DNA of 64,000 bases. It comes from Bacillota bacterium (GTDB lineage Bacteria; Bacillota; Clostridia; Oscillospirales; Oscillospiraceae). This document shows positions 43,601 through 49,740 of this stretch, one piece after another. Position numbers and translations under genes: made by a program. Every line of letters begins with the position of its first letter. Position 1 is the stretch's first letter. Where the stretch lies: assembly GCA_028719885.1 (NCBI GenBank), contig JAQYLT010000077.1, positions 1 through 64,000 of the forward strand, read 5' to 3'. Below the pieces are notes generated by a model. That model ran no database searches. It saw nothing but the letters and a program-made list of their open reading frames with translations, and was not told the DNA's origin.

Positions 43601-45288
43601 CCAGCGGAGGTGCCGGTGGTAGTGACATAGCTCAGGTTGATCCAGCCCTGATCGATCAGACCCCAGGTGGCGCCGTTCACGGTTTCTTTCCGCAGGATGA
43701 CCACGGAGGTGCCGGGAGCCAGAGTTGTAATCTTGGAGTAGTTGGTACCGGGTCCAGAGCGGACATTCAGCCGCACGGAGCTGCTGACCACGGCAGAGCT
43801 GCCGGTAGAGATGGTGGAGCCGTCAGTGGGCTTCTGAACCTGCTGCAGCTTCACATAGCCCATGCTGATCCAGCCCTGATCGATACGGCCCCAGGGCGCG
43901 CCGTCAGCAGTGGTCTGCTCGTAAACGGTGATAGCGGTACCCTCGGCCAAGGTGGTGACCAGGGCGTTGCCCACGCCGGCAGCCTTCCGGACATTCACCC
44001 GGGCTGCACCGGTGACGGTGCCGGGAGTGCCGGTGGTAGTGCCGGAACCGGAGGAGCCGGAAGAGGAAGCGGAGGAATTGCCGTCATAATCGGTGTAGGC
44101 CAGGAAAATCCAGCCCTGAGAGCAGTAGCCCCACTTGCCATCGTTGGAGATCATGGTAATGGTGCGCTTTTCGCCCCGCTTCACGGTGCCCAGCTTATCA
44201 GAAGTAGCATCGGGCTCCTTGCGGATGTTCACATAGTCATCGGTGATGGTGACAACCTGGGTGGGAATGGTAGCGGGAACATCTGCCAGCTTGCCCAGCT
44301 TCACCCAGCCGCCGGAGGAGAGCTTGAGCCACTTATCAGTGCCCACCATCTGCTCCGCCACCACGGTGATGGCGACCTGACGGTTCAGCACATTGATCTT
44401 ATTGGAAGACTCATCGGGCTGCTCATAGATGTAAATCTGAACGGTATCCTTATTGCCGGAGGCGATATAGATCACCTCGGCGGGGATGGAATACTCCGCC
44501 TTCACTGCGTCGGAGCCCGTCTGCCACTTGGCGGTCAGGGTCTTACCGGCGGTGGCGCTGTTCAGACTGGTCATCATCTTGCCATCCAGATACCAGCCCA
44601 GGAAAACGCCGGTGGTGGGAAGCACCTTGATCTCGGCAGCGGGGGTCTTCACATAGGCCTGCACCGCCATCCGGTTGGTGCCGTCCAGGGTGTGATCCTT
44701 GCCTGCGTCCAGGACGGCAAAGCTCAGATTGCCCACGTTGGAAGCATCGTAGCCGCCGTTCAGGTACTGATTGGCCATCTTCAAGCGGCGGTAAACAACC
44801 CCCCGCTCGCCATCGGTATTGGTAAAGCCGGTGCGGTCCCAGGTGCACATGATGTCCACGAAGTCGGAACCGGTCACATTGGTGTTGACCGCGGCCACAA
44901 CCTCAGAGGGGAGTGTGGGAGCCAGACTGTTCTCTGCCCAGGCGTACCAGGCCAGGGCGTCGATCCGCTTCTGAACCAGGGAGACAGTGATCTGAACATT
45001 CAGAACATTGTCTTCAAACTTTTTGATTTCCTCCCGCAGGAGCTTATCGGCGTTGGCCTCGGAAATGGTGGCACCCTTTACACTGGAGGTGCCATAACCG
45101 ATTTTATATACGCCGGAGCCACTATACGTCTCATAGGCGTTCTTGTGGTAGCCCACGTAGTTCTTGATCAGCCGGATACCGGCTTCACTCACGGTGAGCC
45201 CAGCTGCTTTCGCCGGAATGGCCGCAGCCGGAATCAGGCTGAGGAGCATCACAAGCGTCAGCAACAGGCATGTAATTCTCTTTTTCAT
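40606..45288 (-). CDS. Giant secreted GH24-like protein with about 16 SH3 repeats; catalytic Glu absent
   Basis: A 1560-residue exported protein. Signal peptide MKKRITCLLLTLVMLLSLIPAAAIPAKA is followed by a lysozyme-like GH24 domain (residues ~31-185: LIKNYVGYHKNAY, KIGYGTSS). A degenerate beta-grasp repeat ends in GWYLDGKMMTSLNSATAGKTL. Then come about 16 bacterial SH3 repeats: four canonical, eight diverged, three canonical, plus one before. In GH24 enzymes a catalytic Glu stands in LIKxxEG; here it is V45, and the second acidic residue is T54, so the domain probably binds rather than cleaves peptidoglycan. The tail is Thr/Pro/Ser-rich. The adjacent paralogue at 45490-47703 keeps these residues. 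A clear promoter and terminator make it monocistronic. Confidence 0.85.
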   Translation of the reverse strand: MKKRITCLLLTLVMLLSLIPAAAIPAKAAGLTVSEAGIRLIKNYVGYHKNAYETYSGSGVYKIGYGTSSVKGATISEANADKLLREEIKKFEDNVLNVQITVSLVQKRIDALAWYAWAENSLAPTLPSEVVAAVNTNVTGSDFVDIMCTWDRTGFTNTDGERGVVYRRLKMANQYLNGGYDASNVGNLSFAVLDAGKDHTLDGTNRMAVQAYVKTPAAEIKVLPTTGVFLGWYLDGKMMTSLNSATAGKTLTAKWQTGSDAVKAEYSIPAEVIYIASGNKDTVQIYIYEQPDESSNKINVLNRQVAITVVAEQMVGTDKWLKLSSGGWVKLGKLADVPATIPTQVVTITDDYVNIRKEPDATSDKLGTVKRGEKRTITMISNDGKWGYCSQGWIFLAYTDYDGNSSASSSGSSGSGTTTGTPGTVTGAARVNVRKAAGVGNALVTTLAEGTAITVYEQTTADGAPWGRIDQGWISMGYVKLQQVQKPTDGSTISTGSSAVVSSSVRLNVRSGPGTNYSKITTLAPGTSVVILRKETVNGATWGLIDQGWINLSYVTTTGTSAGGESVYSVGGTVVNCSTGVNIRAAAGTTNALIGVAGVGTRVNVTEITTVNGFKWGRIERGWVCMDYIQLDSEFKKPEPITPSVEDDKDNVVTSFEGYPAVTLAATSLLETAAHHANVLLTLNPNVTVNILAWTQSGENLYGKVTVGDKTGWVDISGVIMSAFNAKVTASKADVYEEPSTRSKFYASLVNGTYVTIPQGNDNWKLSDSTLWGKVTVTVSGVTYTGWLKLNDVTMFRGNTMPTGVTTLSGVGYLTGTMLSEQTLLKDFNGSPIWLDEYGYDHSEFTAYTLPANSRVNIQARSYVKAVDKTYGKVTVGSVSGWIDMANVNLDSVAYKANAEVKGFAAATDAANISASYTPVAKGSKITITQRQLVPDSNEINHGVIDVGYGFVGDDTSTSNHFWFILDDGKLTPTGKATVENPSNPVIASSVVVTGKAAAELPIYEEAIDSSNILLKLSAGTNVTIVNWRNVTNGSGVTETWGKVQINKVVGWVKAADVDFSNLTGVVAVEELKVYNTMDKASSVQVLRVNNKTIGISDIQLVGTTMWGRIDVAGVNGYIDLSNVKLNTPGIAEGTDPTTLPVMAKGKINSVNATVNINGEVKSLPKGTEVSLIDLDMTDAGEAWWLVELGDKDGWINMDCLTMYSAVATITESKAPIYNDLTLVEADILYTLYRDEKATVQSFYVQGGRLYGEVAYGNTTGWILLCDEADKMYVSLVPGSTGSIIGGGNGGGSTTEPTTPTTPAADPIPAYIVCSTSVNVRSAAGVGNTLVTTLPNGTNVKIYEKTNVLGKDWAHIDEGWVCMDYVRLGTQATVPNGGTNGGTGNVTIITTVPAGAIAVGYANQDINIRSGSGLGYPEVGSVKKGNSVVIYENKLDGGMSWGRTDNGWVCTSYLTITGIGVSGSGNMGTIARCGFTANVRNSASSNGALMAKVMISSRVAVHETTTVGTETWGRTDLGWISMQYIVLDSAAAPITPDAGASGETTPTETTPSETVDDSVG

Positions 45289-45325
45289 AGAAACCTACTC
45301 CTTTACTCAATTGTAAGTTACTGGT

Positions 45326-45354
45326 ATTATAACAGCATTGGTTACAAATTGCAA
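45326..45354 (-). promoter_or_regulatory. Promoter of 1560-residue GH24/SH3 gene
   Basis: TTGCAA (45349-45354) and TATAAT (45326-45331), 17 bp spacing. The spacer begins TTTGT exactly as in the paralogue's promoter at 47739-47767. Confidence 0.65.
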
Positions 45355-45403
45355 CCCCTAAATTCCAATTTATTTACATTTTGTAATTTTTGTTATTTTA
45401 TGA

Positions 45404-45442
45404 CGAAAGCCCCCAATTTTTGTTATCAACTGGGGGCTTTCG
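45404..45442 (-). terminator. Terminator of 737-residue GH24/SH3 gene
   Basis: Stem CGAAAGCCCCCA/TGGGGGCTTTCG, 48 bp after the stop codon of the upstream paralogue and before the promoter of the next gene. Confidence 0.7.
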
Positions 45443-45489
45443 ACGTTTTCAGCTAAAATGGCTCAGGGATTGCCCCAGTGCCGTTGAAC

Positions 45490-47703
45490 TTACTGCCAGC
45501 TGATGCCGGAGTTGGAGCCGGAGCCGGTGCTGGTGAGCTGGATGTACTGCATGCAGACCCAGCCGGTAGCGATGCGTCCCCAGGACACGCCGTTCACATT
45601 GGTGAGCTCATACACGGTCACGGTGGTGCCGGGAGCCAGACGGCCCACGATGGCGTTGTTGGTACCGGCGGCAGCCCGGACATTCAGCTGGGTGGAGCTG
45701 ATGACCTTGCCGGTGTAGCCGGTGGAGGGAACGGTGGTGCCGGAGCTGTTCATGCGAACATAGCTCATGCAGACCCACATGTTATTGCCGATGCGGCCCC
45801 ACTGCTGGGTGCCGGAGGTGACCACTTCATACACGGTGACGGTGCTGCCGGGGGTCAGGGAGCCAACCTTGGTGTAGTTGGCACCGGCGCCGGAGCGGAC
45901 GTTCAGGTTGGTGGAGCTGATGACGGTGCCGGTACCGGTGGTAGCGGTAGAACCGCCGGAGCCGGTGGAGCCGGTGGAGCCGGTGTTGGTGTTCAGGTTG
46001 ATATAGGCCAGGCACACCCACATGTTGGTGCCGATGCGGCCCCACTCCATGCCGTTGACGGTGGTCTTTTCATAGATGTTCACCGCGGTGCCGGAGGTGA
46101 TGGTGCCCACCCGGGGGTAGTTGGTGCCGGCGCCGGAGCGGACGTTCAGGTTGGTGTTGCTCTTCACGGTGCCGGTGGCAATGACCGTGCCGGTGGAGCC
46201 GGAGCCGCCGCTGCTGGTGCCGTTGAGGCTGATGTAGTTCATGCAGACCCAGCCAGTATCGGTCTGGCCCCAGACGGTGTTGCCCACGGTAGTCTGGGCA
46301 TAAATCTTCACCTGGTTACCCTTTTTCAGGGCACCCACGATGGCGCTGCCGGTACCGGCGGCGGCACGGACATTCAGGCCGGTGGCGGTAACGGTGCCGG
46401 TCAGGTAGCTGCTGGAGCCGGTGCCGGAACCGGAACCGGTGCTGGAGCCGCCCTCACCCTCCCAGGTGATATTGTTGTTGGAGCCGGAGGAACCGGAGCC
46501 GGAGCTGGAGGAATCCAGCTTCACATAGTTCAGGCTGATCCAGCGGCCGTCGCCGATGCGGCCCCAGAAAGAGCCGTTCACATTGACGGTTTCATAGATG
46601 GTAACCCGCTGGCCGTTGTAAGCGGAGCCAACCACGGGATAATTGGTGCCTGCGCCGCTGCGGACATTCACGCCGGTGTTGCAGACCACGGTGCCGTTGG
46701 TGGTGGAGGTGGTGGTGGAGCTGCCGGAGCCGCTGGGCAGGCTGGTACCGGTGTAGCTGGTGTTGGCCAGCTGGATCCAGCCGTCAGCATACCGGCCCCA
46801 GGTCGCGCCGTTCACCTGTGCGGTTTCCACGATCACAACCTGGCTGCCGCCGGAGACGGTGCCGATCTGGCTGCTGGTGGAGGTGCCGGAGTAAACGGGA
46901 GCGTAGGTGGTGGAGATGTAAACAGGCACGCCATACTGGGCGTACAGGGTGCGGCCCGCGGTGGCTGTGCTGAGGTACTTCACGGCAGTGCCGCCGGTGG
47001 GGGCGGTGAACCAACCGGCAAAGCTGTAGCCGGACCGGGTGGGATTGGCAGCCAGAATGTTCACATTGGAGCCGGACACATAGGCCTGCACCTTATCCTC
47101 GCCGTTGCTGCCGGGAGTGCCGCCGTTGGGATCCAGAATCACATATGTATAGTCGGAGGGGGCGGACTTGCTGTAGACGCCTCTGAGGTACAGGTTTGCC
47201 TCCGCCAGGCGGCGGTTGATCAGATTGGTATCGGGGGTGGAGTTCACGTTGGCCCACAGGGAGATGGCAAACAGGAATTCGTTCACACCGGCGTTATTCA
47301 CAACGGCGTTGAAGAACCGGCCGCCCTGGGTGGTCCAGTCGGTGCCGCAGTTGAAGCTGAAGCAGATGAGCGCGTCGTGCTGCGCCTGGTTCAGATTCAC
47401 ATTATAGGTGGCGGTGAACTGGTTGATCTTCTGATTGATGGTGTTCAGGCGGCTCCGCAGTGCCAGGTCGGCATCATACTCGGAGATGGTCTGATTGGCA
47501 TAGCCGGGGGTGCCATAGCCGATAGACCACTGGTTCACATCCCAGTAGGCCACAGCGCTGAAGCCCTCGAACTGCTTGATCAGGCTCACCACGTTCTCAC
47601 TGTAGTTCAGATTGGACGCGGCCTGGGTGTGGATGGCTCCCAGGGGGAGCAGGCTGATGACGAGCACCAAAGCCAAAATCATGCAAGTGAATTTCCTCTT
47701 CAT
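45490..47703 (-). CDS. Secreted GH24 lysozyme-like autolysin with six SH3 repeats
   Basis: A 737-residue exported protein (signal MKRKFTCMILALVLVISLLPLGAIHTQA). A GH24 muramidase-like domain covers about residues 35-190, with catalytic Glu E46 in LIKQFEG, D55 nine residues later (AYWDVNQWSIGYGT) and S60 in the Thr position. A Listeria-Bacteroides-type repeat follows (YSFAGWFTAPTGGTAVKYLS). Six bacterial SH3 repeats (LNVRSGAGTNYP type) are joined by Ser/Gly/Thr linkers. The geometry of E-x8-D matches T4-type lysozymes, so it is a plausible active peptidoglycan hydrolase attached to the wall through SH3 repeats. It is upstream of and paralogous to the 1560-residue protein. Confidence 0.88.
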   Translation of the reverse strand: MKRKFTCMILALVLVISLLPLGAIHTQAASNLNYSENVVSLIKQFEGFSAVAYWDVNQWSIGYGTPGYANQTISEYDADLALRSRLNTINQKINQFTATYNVNLNQAQHDALICFSFNCGTDWTTQGGRFFNAVVNNAGVNEFLFAISLWANVNSTPDTNLINRRLAEANLYLRGVYSKSAPSDYTYVILDPNGGTPGSNGEDKVQAYVSGSNVNILAANPTRSGYSFAGWFTAPTGGTAVKYLSTATAGRTLYAQYGVPVYISTTYAPVYSGTSTSSQIGTVSGGSQVVIVETAQVNGATWGRYADGWIQLANTSYTGTSLPSGSGSSTTTSTTNGTVVCNTGVNVRSGAGTNYPVVGSAYNGQRVTIYETVNVNGSFWGRIGDGRWISLNYVKLDSSSSGSGSSGSNNNITWEGEGGSSTGSGSGTGSSSYLTGTVTATGLNVRAAAGTGSAIVGALKKGNQVKIYAQTTVGNTVWGQTDTGWVCMNYISLNGTSSGGSGSTGTVIATGTVKSNTNLNVRSGAGTNYPRVGTITSGTAVNIYEKTTVNGMEWGRIGTNMWVCLAYINLNTNTGSTGSTGSGGSTATTGTGTVISSTNLNVRSGAGANYTKVGSLTPGSTVTVYEVVTSGTQQWGRIGNNMWVCMSYVRMNSSGTTVPSTGYTGKVISSTQLNVRAAAGTNNAIVGRLAPGTTVTVYELTNVNGVSWGRIATGWVCMQYIQLTSTGSGSNSGISWQ

Positions 47704-47738
47704 AACGACTTGCTCCTTTATGAGTTATTGATGGAGTT

Positions 47739-47767
47739 ATTATAGCAGGGTCAATGACAAAATGCAA
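47739..47767 (-). promoter_or_regulatory. Promoter of 737-residue GH24/SH3 gene
   Basis: TTGCAT (47762-47767) and TATAAT (47739-47744), 17 bp apart, about 36 bp upstream of the start. Confidence 0.65.
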
Positions 47768-47815
47768 CAGGTAAATTACATTTTGTTACTATTTATTTCT
47801 TAATTTTTTCTTGCA

Positions 47816-47844
47816 TTGACTTTGTCGCCGCCGGTTGGTATACT
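47816..47844 (+). promoter_or_regulatory. Promoter upstream of repeat A8 and mnmA
   Basis: TTGACT (47816-47821) and TATACT (47839-47844), 17 bp spacing. The start codon of mnmA is 530 bp downstream, with repeat A8 in between. Confidence 0.65.
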
Positions 47845-47885
47845 CGAACAGGGTTCTTCCCTCCCCCAAAGCACGTCACATTTAT

Positions 47886-48335
47886 AAATTGAAAGTTGTA
47901 GAGATGTTTCGTAGGGAACGGATTTATCCGTTCCGAAAGGTTCGATGATTACCGCAGTTCGATGAATGGTACGTTGTTACGTCTTCTGAGCGCATGCCCC
48001 CCTTGTGTAAAGGGCAGTGTCATCAACTTAACGTTTTAAATCGTAGGGCTTATGGCTGTCCCCCGCCGCCGCGATAACGTACCGATCAGAAAAACATCCA
48101 ACAATAAAGGGGAGGGTTCCCTTTTCACATTGGCACCCCCCAATTTAGGATTGTACTGCGCGGCGGGGGCAAGCCACCCGCCCTACGGTATCGTCCTAAG
48201 TTGATGACATTGGTGTAAAGGGGGGCTTGGCTGGTGCGTGTCGTTTCATGGTACCATTCAACGTACCGCCCCAAAATCGTTACCGGGCGGAACGGATAAA
48301 TCCGTTCCCTACGAAACATCCCGACAAATTCCAAT
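47886..48335. repeat. GTAG-REP compound repeat, copy A8 (in a 5' leader, carries a nested insertion)
   Basis: Arms nearly identical to copy A5: GTAG plus GGAACGGAT/ATCCGTTCC on the left, inverted hairpin plus CTACGAAACATCCCGACAAA on the right. The central C6/G6 palindrome is split by MITE B3 (48015-48212). Confidence 0.8.
48015..48212. mobile_element. MITE-like element B3 inserted in repeat A8, with 10-bp target duplication
   Basis: A 198-bp element with inverted ends CAGTGTCATCAACTTA (left) and, on the complement, CAATGTCATCAACTTA (right). It is flanked by the direct repeat GTGTAAAGGG at 48005-48014 and 48213-48222. Removing the element and one copy restores the palindrome found intact at about 5113 and 30990. 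Inside are GTAGGGC-headed B-type segments in inverted orientation. Confidence 0.8.
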
Positions 48336-48373
48336 TGTCGAAACGGTAACCGACTTACACAGGAGGTTTTATC

Positions 48374-49438
48374 ATGAAAGCGTTAATCGGAATGAGCGGC
48401 GGCGTGGACAGCTCCGTGGCGGCACTGCTGATGCTGGAAGCAGGCTACGAATGCATCGGCGCCACCATGCGTCTCTACGGCGGCCAGGCCTCCCCGGGCA
48501 GCAAAACCTGCTGCTCCCTGGACGATGTGGAGGACGCCCGGAGCGTGGCTCACCGGCTGGGCATCAAGCACTATGTGTTCAACTTCACCGAGGAATTCCA
48601 GCAGCAGGTAATGGACCAGTTTGTTGCCGTCTACCAGACTGGCGGCACTCCAAACCCCTGCATTGAGTGCAACCGCTATCTGAAATTCGGCAAGCTCTTG
48701 CAGCGGGCTCGGGAGCTGAGCTGCGACGTTCTGGTATCCGGCCACTACGCCAAGGTGCAGCAAGACCCGGCCACAGGGCGCTATTTATTAATGAGAGCGG
48801 CGGACCGGGCCAAGGACCAGACCTATTTCCTCGCCTGCCTCAGCCAGCAGCAGCTGTCCCGGATTCGCTTCCCCCTGGGTGATCTCACCAAGGCCCAGGT
48901 ACGGGAGCTGGCGGAAAAGCACGGCTTTCTCAACGCCCGCAAGCACGACAGTCAGGACATCTGCTTTGTGCCCGGCGGGGATTACACCGCTTTTCTCACC
49001 GCCTACACCGGCAAGGAGCTGGAGCCCGGGGATTTTCTGAATACCCAGGGGCAGGTGGTGGGCCGCCACCGGGGAGCGGTGTGCTACACCATCGGCCAGC
49101 GAAAGGGACTGGGTTTGGCCATGGGCGAGCCGGTTTACGTCTGCGCCAAGGATATGGCGGCCAAAACCGTCACCGTGGGGCCCAATCAGGCGCTGTTCTC
49201 CCGGGAGCTGTGGGCAAAGGACTGGGTGTTCTTCCCCTTTGAGCAATTGACGGAGCCCCTGGCGGTCACCGCGAAAATCCGCCACAGCCAATTCGACCGG
49301 AAGGCCACAGTCTACCCGGAGGCGGACGGACTGGCCCGGGTGGTGTTCGACGAGCCCCAGCGGGCCATCTCCCCCGGTCAGGCCGTGGTGCTCTACCAGG
49401 GGGAAATGGTCATTGGCGGCGGAACCATCGTAAAATGA
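48374..49438 (+). CDS. mnmA: tRNA 2-thiouridylase MnmA
   Basis: A 354-residue tRNA-specific 2-thiouridylase that puts sulphur on U34 of Lys, Glu and Gln tRNAs. Visible are the PP-loop GMSGGVDSSVAALLM and the first catalytic Cys region GGTPNPCIECNRYLKFG. ARKHDSQDICFVPGGDY follows with the second Cys, and YTIGQRKGLG in the C-terminal part. Length is typical. AGGAGG lies eight bases before the ATG. The promoter is upstream of repeat A8, so the mRNA should carry a leader of about 530 nt. An acetyltransferase remnant follows. Confidence 0.95.
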   Translation: MKALIGMSGGVDSSVAALLMLEAGYECIGATMRLYGGQASPGSKTCCSLDDVEDARSVAHRLGIKHYVFNFTEEFQQQVMDQFVAVYQTGGTPNPCIECNRYLKFGKLLQRARELSCDVLVSGHYAKVQQDPATGRYLLMRAADRAKDQTYFLACLSQQQLSRIRFPLGDLTKAQVRELAEKHGFLNARKHDSQDICFVPGGDYTAFLTAYTGKELEPGDFLNTQGQVVGRHRGAVCYTIGQRKGLGLAMGEPVYVCAKDMAAKTVTVGPNQALFSRELWAKDWVFFPFEQLTEPLAVTAKIRHSQFDRKATVYPEADGLARVVFDEPQRAISPGQAVVLYQGEMVIGGGTIVK

Positions 49439-49504
49439 CTGTTCCCTGTTGATATATGTATCCCACACCGATTTTGTTCACAAGAGAAAAAGGAGTGCTT
49501 TGCC

Positions 49505-49694
49505 ATGACCGAACAGGAAAAAATGCTTGCAGGAAAAATCTACGACCCCTCGGATGGGGCGCTGCGTCATCGGCGCGGGCAGCGTGGTCACCCGGGATAT
49601 CCCTGCAGGCTCCCTGGCCGCCGGTGTCCCCTGCCGGGTGATTCGGGAAATCACCGAAGCGGACGCCCTGGAGCATCATCAGGAATTATTCTGA
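49505..49694 (+). pseudogene. Remnant of maltose/galactoside O-acetyltransferase (internal deletion)
   Basis: The first 17 codons ([17 protein letters not shown]) are the N-terminus of maltose/galactoside acetyltransferases. After about position 49556 the sequence jumps, in another frame, to the C-terminal end of the same family: [20 protein letters not shown], then [22 protein letters not shown], stop at 49692-49694. Around 130-150 central residues, including most of the left-handed beta helix and the catalytic His, are missing. So this is a deletion pseudogene, with RBS (AAAAGGAG) and terminator still intact. Confidence 0.85.
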
Positions 49695-49701
49695 CATACA
49701 A

Positions 49702-49738
49702 AAATCGCCCCTGCTCCTGTGAGCAAGGGCGATTTGTT
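49702..49738. terminator. Bidirectional terminator
   Basis: Stem AAATCGCCC/GGGCGATTT extended by TGCTC/GAGCA, just after the acetyltransferase remnant and just before the stop of the convergent YfhO-family gene. Confidence 0.75.
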
Positions 49739-49740
49739 GA

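Noticed and set aside
40783..45456. Plus-strand open frame of about 1557 codons opposite the giant GH24/SH3 gene
   Set aside because: Shadow frame made possible by the repetitive GC-rich repeats. The minus-strand protein has a signal peptide, SH3 repeats, promoter and terminator.
40606..47703. GH24 lysozyme domains as evidence of a prophage
   Set aside because: Both proteins have secretory signal peptides and many SH3 repeats, and no phage structural, replication or integrase genes are nearby; they are cellular wall proteins.
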